A stretch of 15,949 bases of DNA from Holophagaceae bacterium (GTDB lineage Bacteria > Acidobacteriota > Holophagae > Holophagales > Holophagaceae). Positions 1 to 6,469 of the stretch are shown here, one piece after another. The translations under genes and the position numbers were made by a program. The number at the start of each line of letters is the position of its first letter. Position 1 is the first letter of the stretch. The stretch is from positions 4,726-20,674 of the forward strand of contig PMJK01000167.1 in NCBI GenBank assembly GCA_003158505.1, in the 5' to 3' direction. The notes under the pieces were generated by a model that saw only the letters and a program-made list of their open reading frames with translations, was not told where the DNA came from and searched no databases.

Positions 1-284
1 CGCTCCAATTCCTCGCCATGGACATATTCCATGGCCAGGTAGTGGAGGCCTTCGTCTTCGCCGAATTCGTAGACGGTGACGATGTGGGGATGGTTCAGCA
101 GGGCCGCGGCCCGGGCCTCTCGTTCGAAACGGGCCTGGGCCTCATCGCCCATGACCGTCCCGGCAGTGATCACCTTCAGGGCCACCTCCCGGCCAAGCTT
201 GGGATCCCGACCCAGATAGACTTCCCCCATGGAGCCCCGGCCCAGGAGTCGCACCACTTCGAATTTGCCTAGCCGTTCCCGCAT
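1..284 (-). CDS. Ser/Thr protein kinase (Hanks type), N-terminal fragment
   Basis: This is the first 94 or so residues of a eukaryotic-like serine/threonine kinase; the rest lies beyond the left window edge. It starts at the ATG read from base 284. Visible kinase subdomains are the glycine-rich loop GRGSMGEV at residues 16-22, the VALK lysine (K37) that contacts ATP phosphates, a helix-C glutamate (about E56 in FEREARAA), the NHPHIV segment at 64-69, and the hinge region AMEYVHGEEL at about 84-93. The catalytic loop and any PASTA, TPR or membrane segments are not visible, so substrate and topology cannot be judged. It follows htpX by 31 bases on the same strand, so it is probably the distal gene of the partner-switch/htpX operon. 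Family assignment is secure; role is inference. Confidence 0.9.
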   Translation of the reverse strand, partial: MRERLGKFEVVRLLGRGSMGEVYLGRDPKLGREVALKVITAGTVMGDEAQARFEREARAAALLNHPHIVTVYEFGEDEGLHYLAMEYVHGEELE

Positions 285-315
285 GGCACCCTATCGGCAG
301 TTTTCGCCGGAGCTT

Positions 316-1155
316 TTATCTCGCCTCGATGGGCATTTGACGCAGGCGTGCCACTCGCACCGCCATGGGAGGGTGCGTGGAGAAGAGACTCATGAGCCCT
401 CCCCCGCTGAGCGGATTCACGATCATCATGTGGGCCGAGGCTGGTTCTGAATGTTCCATGGGTTGCTGCCGGTTGCAACTCTCGAGGCGTTCCAGGGCCG
501 AAGCCAGCAGGTCGGGCCGACCCGTCAGGTGGGCACTGTAATCATCGGCCAGGTACTCGCGGGATCGGCTCACGGCCATCTGAAGCAGGATCGCTGCCAG
601 GGGCCCGAGGATCATGATGGCGATCCCGGCGATCGGATTGGATCGGCCCTCCTCGTCCCGAGCCCCGAAGAATCCGGCAAACCGCGACAGGAACATGATG
701 GCCTGGGCTAGTACCGCGGCCAGGCTGCCGATGAGGATGTCCCGGTGCTTGACATGGCCCAGTTCATGCCCGAGGACGGCCTCCAGCTGGGGCCGGCTGA
801 GGATCCGCAGGATGCCTTCGGTGACCGCCACCACGGCATGCTCGGGGTCCCGCCCTGTGGCGAAGGCATTGGGTGTTTCATCGGGGATGATCGCGATTCG
901 GGGTATGGGCAGACCCGCCCGCTGAGCCAGATTGGCCACGATGGCGTACAGTTCCGGCGCCTCCGCCTGGGAGACGGGCTGGGCGCCGTAGCTGGCCAGC
1001 ACGATCTTGTCTGAGAAGAAGTAGCTCACGCCATTGAGAACCAGGCCGATGGCAAGCGCCAGCACCATGCCGGACCGGCCCCCGACCATTCCGCCGATCC
1101 ACACCAGCAGGCCCGTCATGGCCACGATGATGAGTAGGGTTTTCGTCTGGTTCAT
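316..1155 (-). CDS. htpX: HtpX-family membrane zinc metalloprotease
   Basis: The product is 279 residues, close to the family norm of about 290. HtpX (family M48) is an inner-membrane protease that degrades misfolded membrane proteins, usually alongside FtsH. The zinc site is complete: HELGH at residues 130-134 supplies two histidines and the catalytic Glu, and E200 in SREYLADD is the third ligand. Hydrophobic helices lie at about 6-24, 29-47, 141-163 and 175-195. The C-terminal FSTHPPMAVRVARL block is typical of the family. A strong ribosome site (GGAGG about 8 bases upstream of the ATG) supports the start. It lies 45 bases downstream of the RsbU-like phosphatase gene and 31 bases upstream of the kinase gene, so it is probably co-transcribed with stress-signalling genes, which fits an envelope-stress role. 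Confidence 0.95.
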   Translation of the reverse strand: MNQTKTLLIIVAMTGLLVWIGGMVGGRSGMVLALAIGLVLNGVSYFFSDKIVLASYGAQPVSQAEAPELYAIVANLAQRAGLPIPRIAIIPDETPNAFATGRDPEHAVVAVTEGILRILSRPQLEAVLGHELGHVKHRDILIGSLAAVLAQAIMFLSRFAGFFGARDEEGRSNPIAGIAIMILGPLAAILLQMAVSRSREYLADDYSAHLTGRPDLLASALERLESCNRQQPMEHSEPASAHMMIVNPLSGGGLMSLFSTHPPMAVRVARLRQMPIEAR

Positions 1156-1200
1156 CGACCTGCCTCCAAAGGCCAGAATACGCGGAGCGGCACGGGCCGG

Positions 1201-2769
1201 TCAGCCCATGCGTTTGATGACCACGAGGGTCACGTCATCCCGGAATTTGCCGTCACCCAGGTGCTGAAAAGCCTCGACCAGCAGTGCCTCGAAGATGCCC
1301 TCCGCACCGGCCTGCGGAAGGCGGAGCACGACTTCTGCGAGGGGACCGTCGCCCAGTTCCTCGCCGGCGGCGTTCTCCGCCTCCACCACGCCATCCGTGA
1401 AGATCACCAGCACATCGCCCCGATCCATGTGGGCGCGCCCCTCGCGGAAGCTGACACCGGGCAGCAGGCCCACCATCGGACCCGTGGGCGCCAGCCGGAT
1501 CACCTCCCCGGAGACTCGCACGAGCAACGGGGGATTGTGTCCCCCGTTCACGTAGCGAAGGTTGCCATTCAAGGGGTTCAGGCTGCCCGCAAACAGTGTG
1601 GTGTAGCGGTTCCTGTCCCGCACATCGTTCATGCGGCGGTTCAGCCGCTCGGCCAGAAGCCCCCAGTCCTCCACGCGCCGGTCCGCCATGGCCCGCAGAA
1701 AGGCAGAGAGTTGCGTCATCATTAGCGAGGCCGGAAGGCCTTTCCCGGATATGTCGCCTACGGCGATGTGGAGGCGATCACCCAGGCCCTCGTCCCGGGC
1801 CATCCACAGGTCGTAAAGGTCCCCTCCAACGGCCTGGTAGGGCAGGTTGGCCGCCGCGCATTGCCAGCCGACCGGTTCGGGCAGGGTCTTGGGAAGCAGG
1901 CTGCGCTGGATGTTCCGTGCCAGGTCCAGATCCTTCTCCATGCGTTCGGACTGGATGCGGGCCTCCCGCAACTCAAGGCTCGACAGCTGGGAGGAAGTCA
2001 GGTTCAGCAGCGTGCGGAGGAAGACCAGGTCGTCTTCAGATAGCTGGCCCACGGCAGGCTCTGCCACATACGCAAACCCATGGCTGTGGGTCTGATCCAC
2101 CAGCTCAATGGCATGGACGAGGCTCCTGGCCTGCACCACCTCGTGCAGCTGCTCGCCGATCAGTGCCTCAGGCAGCGTCCCGAGGCCCTTGGCGTGAAGC
2201 ACTTGCCCCTGCGCGTCCACCACCAGCAGCCGCATGATGCGGAACTCGCCCATGAGCGTATTCGCCATGAGCCGCACCAGGTCACGGCGGGTCTCCACTT
2301 CGCCCAGGTTGCGGGTGAGCTCGAAGACGGTGTTGAGCCTGGATAGCTGGAGGGCCAGGGTCTGGTTCTGGGAGATGCGGACGGCTTCGGCCCGGCGCCA
2401 GGCCAGGAGGGGCGCGCTGATGGAGAGAAGCAGTGGAACGGCATCTGGAAGGGTCTCGGCGTGCAGAACGAGGTGTCCATAAACCTCCTCCCCGTAATGC
2501 CAGGGCAGCACCTGCCAGCCCCCCCCGGGATGCGTGGGGAAGGCTGGCGCCGCGCCCCGGAGGAACAACCACTTCCCGCCGTCCCAAAGGCCGCCCTGAC
2601 GGGCTTTGGCGATGCCCATGGCCGTGATCCCCACCAGGTGGACCAAGTCCTCCTCGCTGCTCTGCTCCGGGAAGGTCTCCAGGAAGTCGATGAGGGGGAG
2701 CAGCTCCTGTGCCCCTTCGGGGATCTTCAGCGCCAGCTGGCGGAGGCGAGCGAAGGGATTGGTCGGCAT
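1201..2769 (-). CDS. RsbU-like PP2C phosphatase with GAF-like sensor region
   Basis: The product is 522 residues from the ATG read at 2769; an in-frame GTG at 2820 would add 17 residues and overlap the upstream gene by 28 bases. Residues 1-130 are not recognised but look GAF-like. A GAF domain spans about 145-270, followed by a helical linker (about 270-295) ending in the ARNIQRSLLP segment typical of SpoIIE/RsbU proteins. The PPM/PP2C catalytic domain has all its metal-binding motifs: VGGDLYD (D317), VGDISGKG (337-344), YVNGGHNPP, FTDGVVEAEN (about 457-466) and DDVTLVV (511-517). Such enzymes dephosphorylate a phospho-STAS antagonist, here presumably the product of the gene two places upstream. 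The GAF ligand is unknown. Catalytic competence is strongly supported; pairing with the neighbouring STAS protein is inferred from gene order. Confidence 0.93.
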   Translation of the reverse strand: MPTNPFARLRQLALKIPEGAQELLPLIDFLETFPEQSSEEDLVHLVGITAMGIAKARQGGLWDGGKWLFLRGAAPAFPTHPGGGWQVLPWHYGEEVYGHLVLHAETLPDAVPLLLSISAPLLAWRRAEAVRISQNQTLALQLSRLNTVFELTRNLGEVETRRDLVRLMANTLMGEFRIMRLLVVDAQGQVLHAKGLGTLPEALIGEQLHEVVQARSLVHAIELVDQTHSHGFAYVAEPAVGQLSEDDLVFLRTLLNLTSSQLSSLELREARIQSERMEKDLDLARNIQRSLLPKTLPEPVGWQCAAANLPYQAVGGDLYDLWMARDEGLGDRLHIAVGDISGKGLPASLMMTQLSAFLRAMADRRVEDWGLLAERLNRRMNDVRDRNRYTTLFAGSLNPLNGNLRYVNGGHNPPLLVRVSGEVIRLAPTGPMVGLLPGVSFREGRAHMDRGDVLVIFTDGVVEAENAAGEELGDGPLAEVVLRLPQAGAEGIFEALLVEAFQHLGDGKFRDDVTLVVIKRMG

Positions 2770-2792
2770 GGGTGGCGGCAAAGCAGGGGGGT

Positions 2793-3230
2793 TCAGCTGA
2801 TCTTCTTGATCAGGCAGCACTCATTGCGACCGGAGGCTTCGTCCGACTTGAACTGGACCTCGTCCATGAAGCGGCTCATGAGAAGCAGGCCCAGGCCTCC
2901 CTTCCGGGGATGCTTGATGTATTCCTTGGGATCCGGCAGCACCAGCTGATCGCCACGGATGCCCTGCCCCGAATGCCAGATGTGGATCTCGAGCGCCTCT
3001 TCGGTGAAGCGCAGTTCCAGCTCTACGCTGTGCTCGCCCTCGCCGTGATAGGCGTGGAGAATGACGTTGGTCACGGCCTCGTCCACCGCGATGCTCACTT
3101 TGGCGGCCGTGGCATCATCGAGCCCCGCCACCAGCGAGGCGCGCTTGGCCAGCCCCGTCACGAGGTTCAGGTAGCGGGTCTGACTCGGAATGATGAGCCT
3201 GAACTGGGCATGGTCCAACTCCGACGCCAC
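2793..3230 (-). CDS. RsbW/SpoIIAB-like GHKL ATP-binding protein (anti-sigma-factor type)
   Basis: The product is 145 residues, the usual size for this family. RsbW-type proteins bind a partner (often a sigma factor) and phosphorylate a STAS antagonist on serine. The N-box AVDEAVTNVILHAY (49-62) keeps the Mg-binding E51 and N55, and the ATP-lid region ends in KGGLGLLL (110-117), the G2 box. The G1 box, normally D-x-G-x-G, reads HSGQG (86-90), so the adenine-contacting Asp is His. This may alter or abolish ATP use. The start is a GTG two bases after the TGA of the STAS gene, with AGAAGGG as a likely ribosome site, so translation is probably coupled. No sigma factor gene is adjacent. Family call is firm; kinase activity is uncertain. 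Confidence 0.9.
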   Translation of the reverse strand: MASELDHAQFRLIIPSQTRYLNLVTGLAKRASLVAGLDDATAAKVSIAVDEAVTNVILHAYHGEGEHSVELELRFTEEALEIHIWHSGQGIRGDQLVLPDPKEYIKHPRKGGLGLLLMSRFMDEVQFKSDEASGRNECCLIKKIS

Positions 3231-3232
3231 GC

Positions 3233-3592
3233 TCAGCCCTTCTGCTCCGGCGCAGCCGCCGCCAGAGCCTGGGCTTCGTCTCCGAAGACCCTGTAGAGCT
3301 GGGTGAATCCAAGGGTGTCGAAGATGGTGAACACGTTGTCCTGGAGGTTGGACAGCAGGATGTCGCCGTCATGCTCCCGCACCGTCTCGATCAACCCCAT
3401 GATGGCGCCCAGGCCAGCCGAGCTGATGTAGCTCAGATCCTTGCAATTGAGAAGGATGGTGTAGCGTCCGTCCTTGACCAGTTTCTCCAGGGTCTCTTCG
3501 AAACCCAGGACCGTATGGGCGTTGATGAAACCGGTCGGGAGGAGGATCGCCACATGGCCGACCTGCCTTACCGCAATGGAAAGATCCGCCAT
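3233..3592 (-). CDS. STAS-domain anti-sigma factor antagonist (RsbV/SpoIIAA-like)
   Basis: The product is 119 residues from the ATG at 3592, which has TTGGAG 7 bases upstream. An upstream in-frame ATG at 3619 would add nine residues and has a weaker site. A single STAS domain fills the protein. The motif DLSYISSAGLGAI (52-64) carries the serine pair (S57/S58) at the place phosphorylated by RsbW-type kinases, followed by the conserved helix. In partner switching the unphosphorylated protein captures the GHKL protein and frees its target; the PP2C phosphatase encoded downstream would regenerate that form. It is the first gene of the minus-strand operon, divergent from the GAF-like gene at 3706. 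Confidence 0.92.
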   Translation of the reverse strand: MADLSIAVRQVGHVAILLPTGFINAHTVLGFEETLEKLVKDGRYTILLNCKDLSYISSAGLGAIMGLIETVREHDGDILLSNLQDNVFTIFDTLGFTQLYRVFGDEAQALAAAAPEQKG

Positions 3593-3705
3593 CCAACGAC
3601 TCCAATGAACCAGGGCCATCCTATCGGTTCCATAGGATATTTGCCAGTACGCGGGCAGAACGCGGGAATCGGATACCCTTAAGTTTAACCTTCACCGAGC
3701 CCCAG

Positions 3706-4740
3706 ATGAGCGACTCCCACCCCGTGGATCAGCCCCAGAACGATGCCTTCCGGGCCCGCCTGGAGGAATGGCTCAATCAGCAGAACCAGCTGCTCCTGGA
3801 AGAGGTGATAGCCACTTGGCAGACCGCCCTTGGCCGCTTCCGCCCCAATGAGGCGCTTCTCGCCCAGTTCGTTGAAGCCGCGGCAGTCCCGAGCGCTCAC
3901 GCACCCTCGGGCCGCCAGGACACCGAACTGGCCTCGGCTCTGGACCTTCTGGAAGGGGCGACCAGTCAAAGCGATCTGCTCAAGCGGTTGTTGGACGCCC
4001 TCTCGCTGCTGGTGGAGCGCAGTGCGCTCTTCATTCTCAAGCAGGGGGTGGCGTCCCTCTACGCGCACCGAGGCTTCGAAGCAGATGCCCCCTTGAGGGC
4101 CGGCGCCGTGGTGCCACCTGCCGAGCTGGAATCCGTGATCCAGGGTTCGACCCCATCCATCCGCCGCAAGGGACCTGGGTATGCAGCCCTGATCACACCC
4201 ATCAGCGGCTTCGAGGCTTCTGAGGTGGCCATCTTCCCGCTTCGCCACAAAAAGCGGGCTGTGGCCCTGGTCCTGGTTGACAGCGGCCTGAGGCAGTCCC
4301 TGGATCACCCCGAGCAGGCCCGTGCCCTGGTGCTCGTCGCATCGGCCATGCTGGCTTCCCTCGGCAGCGGCAGAGAAGAGGATTCCGGGTCCCACGCCAT
4401 GGCGGAGGCCCACCCCAGCGCCCCGACTCAGGTCGTGCCAGAACCCATCGAACAGGCCCCTCCCGTCGAGCTTGATGCAAAGACCCGTGCCGCCGCCGAG
4501 CGGCTGGCCCGAGTGCTTGTGGGGGATGTGGAACTCTACTTTCCCGCCAAGGTTTCCCAGGTCCGAGTCCAGGGGAACCTCTACGGACAGCTCCGGGATG
4601 AACTGGAGCGCAGCCGGGCCACCTTTGTGGAACGCTTCGGCGAAGACGTCGAGGCTCGATACCGGATTTTCACCACCACGGTCATCCAACAGTTGTGTGA
4701 TGGCGATGTTTCCAAGCTGGGTGCCGCCCCCTGGACTTAA
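3706..4740 (+). CDS. Uncharacterised protein with GAF-like domain and conserved C-terminal domain
   Basis: The product is 344 residues and I do not know its function. Residues 1-45 are charged and helical. About 75-215 has the alternating pattern of a GAF-like domain (LLVERSALFILKQ, then AALITPISG, then EVAIFPLRHKKRAVALVLVD), so it may sense a ligand. Residues 220-258 form an Ala/Pro/Glu-rich linker. Residues 260-335 (RLARVLVGDVELYFPAKV, NLYGQLRDELERSR) match from memory a C-terminal domain found after GAF or response-regulator domains in Acidobacteriota and deltaproteobacteria; this needs a profile search. There is no signal peptide or membrane segment. The ribosome site before ATG 3706 is weak. 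The gene is divergent from the partner-switch operon, with about 110 bases between the two start codons, so shared control is possible. Confidence 0.75.
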   Translation: MSDSHPVDQPQNDAFRARLEEWLNQQNQLLLEEVIATWQTALGRFRPNEALLAQFVEAAAVPSAHAPSGRQDTELASALDLLEGATSQSDLLKRLLDALSLLVERSALFILKQGVASLYAHRGFEADAPLRAGAVVPPAELESVIQGSTPSIRRKGPGYAALITPISGFEASEVAIFPLRHKKRAVALVLVDSGLRQSLDHPEQARALVLVASAMLASLGSGREEDSGSHAMAEAHPSAPTQVVPEPIEQAPPVELDAKTRAAAERLARVLVGDVELYFPAKVSQVRVQGNLYGQLRDELERSRATFVERFGEDVEARYRIFTTTVIQQLCDGDVSKLGAAPWT

Positions 4741-4757
4741 GAACTTTCCTGTGGAAG

Positions 4758-4786
4758 GTGACAATCTGCCCCGATTCTGGTAGAAC
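4758..4786 (+). promoter_or_regulatory. Candidate sigma-70 type promoter of the FYDLN-acid gene
   Basis: A -35 hexamer GTGACA (4758-4763, 5/6 to consensus) and a -10 hexamer TAGAAC (4781-4786, 4/6) are separated by exactly 17 bases, about 30 bases before the start codon at 4819. A start of transcription near 4793 is expected. This is pattern matching to the canonical sigma-70 consensus only. Confidence 0.5.
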
Positions 4787-4811
4787 CTTGTTCCTTTGGG
4801 CTTGAACAAGG
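4786..4811 (+). promoter_or_regulatory. 26-bp perfect dyad overlapping promoter and ribosome site (candidate operator or hairpin)
   Basis: CCTTGTTC (4786-4793) and GAACAAGG (4804-4811) are perfect inverted repeats of 8 bases separated by 10 bases. The left arm touches the -10 hexamer and the predicted transcription start; the right arm contains the AAGG of the ribosome site for the gene starting at 4819. It could be a repressor operator or, in read-through transcripts, a hairpin masking translation initiation. There is no T-run after it, so it is not a typical terminator. Confidence 0.45.
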
Positions 4812-4818
4812 ACGGGCA

Positions 4819-5112
4819 ATGGCAGATCTTGGCAAGAAGTTCACATGTTTCCAATGCTCAGCGAAGTTCTATGACTTCGGCAAACCGGAGGCCGTCTGCC
4901 CCAAATGCGGGGCTAACCAGAAGGCCGCACCGGCCAAACCAAAGGTGGTGAAGAAGGAAAAGAGCGTCCATGTGATCGAGGACGATTTCACCCCCGAGCC
5001 CGAGGCCGAGAGTCTGGAAGAGACCTTCAGCGAAAGCGGGGTCGCCATCGAACGGGGCCGGGGCGAAGGATTCGATCCCGGCGACCTGCGCATGGATGAC
5101 TACGACGAGTAG
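4819..5112 (+). CDS. FYDLN-acid family small zinc-ribbon protein (TIGR02300-like)
   Basis: The product is 97 residues. The N-terminus has two CxxC knuckles, C10/C13 and C27/C30, flanking the family signature AKFYDFGKP (15-23, variant of FYDLN), which together should bind one zinc. After a Lys/Ala/Pro segment (34-47) the remainder is strongly acidic, ending in DDYDE. This layout matches the FYDLN-acid family (PF09538/TIGR02300), whose function is not established. A ribosome site AAGGACG precedes the ATG by a few bases and a candidate promoter with a dyad lies just upstream. It appears to be a separate transcription unit from the GAF-like gene 78 bases upstream. Confidence 0.85.
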   Translation: MADLGKKFTCFQCSAKFYDFGKPEAVCPKCGANQKAAPAKPKVVKKEKSVHVIEDDFTPEPEAESLEETFSESGVAIERGRGEGFDPGDLRMDDYDE

Positions 5113-5122
5113 GCGAACTCCA

Positions 5123-5171
5123 CCGGATCGCGGAGCAGGCTGCTAAGGCAGCCTGCCGAGCGAGGATCCGG
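5123..5171. repeat. Nested intergenic inverted repeat (two-tier stem)
   Basis: The inner arms GCAGGCTGC (5135-5143) and GCAGCCTGC (5148-5156) form a 9-bp GC-rich stem with a TAAG loop. The outer arms CCGGATC (5123-5129) and GATCCGG (5165-5171) enclose it. There is no downstream T-run. It fills most of the gap between the FYDLN gene and the deaminase gene. It may be a Rho-independent-like 3' structure, an mRNA stabiliser or a copy of a dispersed palindromic repeat; one window cannot decide. Confidence 0.6.
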
Positions 5172-5193
5172 CGAGGATGAGCATAATGTCCGA

Positions 5194-6129
5194 GTGATTC
5201 CGACACCCGTTCACCCACTAATAGATCGCCACACTCACCTCGAGGGTGGGCTCGACCCCGCCTGGGTCAGGGTCGAGGCAGCTCGCCGCGGACTGGGTCT
5301 CCCTGCAAGCCTTGAGGCGCTATGGTCCGGGCAGGCGGTCCCCTTCGATGGATTCATCGAGGCCTTCCTCTATGGTGCGTCCCTTCTTGACAGTCGGGAG
5401 GCCGTGCGCGAGGCCGTCTTGGCCGTGGCCCGGCGAACGCAGGCAGCCGGCGGGATGGGGTTCGACCTGTGGGCCTCGCCCCACTTCCTCGTGGTCCATC
5501 GCCGGCAGATCCAGCTCGAGGCTTTCTGGCGCGGCATGGAGGACGGACTTTCCGAGATCCGGACCTGGGGCATGCGTGGCTGCGTGGTGCTGGATGCCGT
5601 CAACCACTTCGGCCCGAAACACGGCCAGGCTGTCCTCGATCTGGTCCTGCCGGAGTTACCGGCCTTCGTGAAAGGCTTCTCCACGGGTGGCCTGGAGAGA
5701 TGCCCCTTCCGGGACTGGGCCCCCGTCTTCGACCGGGCCAGGGCCGCGGGCCTACACATCGCCGCCCACGCCGGTGAAAACGGGCCCGGTTCGAACGTCC
5801 AGGATGCCGTCCTTGAAGGGGGCGTTTCCCGCATTGTCCATGGCATCCGGGCCGATGACTCCACCCTCGCACTCCTCGCTGAGCGGCGCATCCCGGTGGA
5901 TGTCTGCCCCAGTTCCAACCGCTCCCTCGCCCCGGACGTCGATCCCCATCCCCTGCCCCGGATGCTGCTCGCTGGCGTGCGCTGCGCCCTCGGCACGGAC
6001 GATCCCGGCGTGGTCCCCTGCGACCTGAATACCGAACTCACGGCGGCCGGAGACATGGGGCTGGATGATCTGGCTCTGGCCCGGCTCCGGCGAAACGGGG
6101 CCGAAGATGCCTGGTGCCTGGCGGATTAA
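5194..6129 (+). CDS. Adenosine deaminase-family amidohydrolase
   Basis: The product is 311 residues, somewhat shorter than classical adenosine deaminases (about 330-350). All metal and catalytic signatures are present in order: HTHLEGG (residues 13-19; two zinc histidines), HAGE (192-195; zinc His and catalytic Glu), IVHGI (H216 catalytic), CPSSNRSL (238-245) and GTDDPGV (267-273; last metal Asp). The enzyme should hydrolytically deaminate a purine or purine nucleoside in the cytosol. The first motif reads HLEG where classical adenosine deaminases have HLDG, so adenine or another aminopurine (for example aminodeoxyfutalosine) is also possible. The start is a GTG; the nearest upstream ATG (5186) runs into a stop after three codons. 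GAGGATGAG about 12 bases upstream may be the ribosome site. A long hairpin follows the stop. Confidence 0.85.
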   Translation: MIPTPVHPLIDRHTHLEGGLDPAWVRVEAARRGLGLPASLEALWSGQAVPFDGFIEAFLYGASLLDSREAVREAVLAVARRTQAAGGMGFDLWASPHFLVVHRRQIQLEAFWRGMEDGLSEIRTWGMRGCVVLDAVNHFGPKHGQAVLDLVLPELPAFVKGFSTGGLERCPFRDWAPVFDRARAAGLHIAAHAGENGPGSNVQDAVLEGGVSRIVHGIRADDSTLALLAERRIPVDVCPSSNRSLAPDVDPHPLPRMLLAGVRCALGTDDPGVVPCDLNTELTAAGDMGLDDLALARLRRNGAEDAWCLAD

Positions 6130-6177
6130 GAGGTCATAACAAAACCCGACGATGCCGCGGGGTTTTGTTATGACTTC
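6130..6177 (+). terminator. Long hairpin after the deaminase gene, probable (bidirectional) terminator
   Basis: GTCATAACAAAACCC (6133-6147) is perfectly complementary to GGGTTTTGTTATGAC (6160-6174), a 15-bp stem with a 12-base loop. Four further pairs including one G-T extend it to 6129/6178. The A-run in the left arm and T-run in the right arm resemble a bidirectional intrinsic terminator placed between the deaminase stop and the tRNA genes. Confidence 0.6.
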
Positions 6178-6255
6178 TAAGCCCTCCTGAACCGACCTAG
6201 CCAAACCAGGGGTCGAAGCCACCGGCCGTTCCAGGTAGACTGTTGGATTCGGTGC

Positions 6256-6332
6256 GCGCCCATAGCTCAGCTGGATAGAGCATCAGGCTTCGAACCTGAG
6301 GGTCGGGCGTTCGAGTCGCTCTGGGCGCACCA
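6256..6332 (+). tRNA. tRNA-Arg (anticodon TCG)
   Basis: A full cloverleaf can be folded by eye. The acceptor stem GCGCCCA (6256-6262) pairs with TGGGCGC (6322-6328). The D stem is GCTC/GAGC, and the anticodon stem TCAGG/CCTGA encloses the loop CTTCGAA (6288-6294), giving anticodon TCG. The T arm is GGGCG-TTCGAGT-CGCTC with one G-T pair. Discriminator A (6329) is followed by an encoded CCA (6330-6332). It reads CGN arginine codons. A weak -10-like TAGACT at 6236-6241 lies just upstream. Confidence 0.95.
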
Positions 6333-6354
6333 CCGTTTGACAATTCGGCTTTTT

Positions 6355-6439
6355 GCGAGCGTGGCGGAACTGGTAGACGCACTGGATTTAGGTTCCAGCG
6401 GTTCACACCATGTCGGTTCGAGTCCGACCGTTCGCACCA
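6355..6439 (+). tRNA. tRNA-Leu (anticodon TAG)
   Basis: This is a class II tRNA of 85 bases. The acceptor GCGAGCG (6355-6361) pairs with CGTTCGC (6429-6435) with one G-T. The anticodon stem CTGGA/TCCAG holds the loop TTTAGGT, giving anticodon TAG (leucine CUN codons). A long variable arm follows, then T stem GTCGG/CCGAC with loop TTCGAGT. Discriminator A and encoded CCA end at 6439. It lies 22 bases after tRNA-Arg, so the two are probably one transcript. Confidence 0.95.
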
Positions 6440-6440
6440 A

Positions 6441-6469
6441 CTCCAGAATCGCCTTCGGCGATTCTGGAG
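6441..6469 (+). terminator. Perfect 13-bp stem-loop directly after tRNA-Leu
   Basis: CTCCAGAATCGCC (6441-6453) and GGCGATTCTGGAG (6457-6469) are exact inverted repeats around TTC. It begins one base after the tRNA CCA. No T-run follows; instead GAGAAA (6471-6476) and TTTCTC (6488-6493) can form a second small hairpin followed by a T-rich stretch before tig. It may be a terminator, a tRNA 3'-processing barrier or a tig leader element. Confidence 0.5.

Noticed and set aside
3620..3705. Promoters in the gap between the STAS gene and the GAF-like gene
   Set aside because: Promoters must exist here or close by, but no hexamer pair with acceptable spacing stood out on either strand.
3685..4854. 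Open frame of 389 codons on the minus strand
   Set aside because: It covers the GAF-like gene and the start of the FYDLN gene in antisense and has no domain or ribosome site; the plus-strand gene has a coherent domain pattern.
6256..6439. tRNA pair as a possible integration (att) site
   Set aside because: No integrase, direct repeat of a tRNA 3' end or foreign cargo is present nearby.
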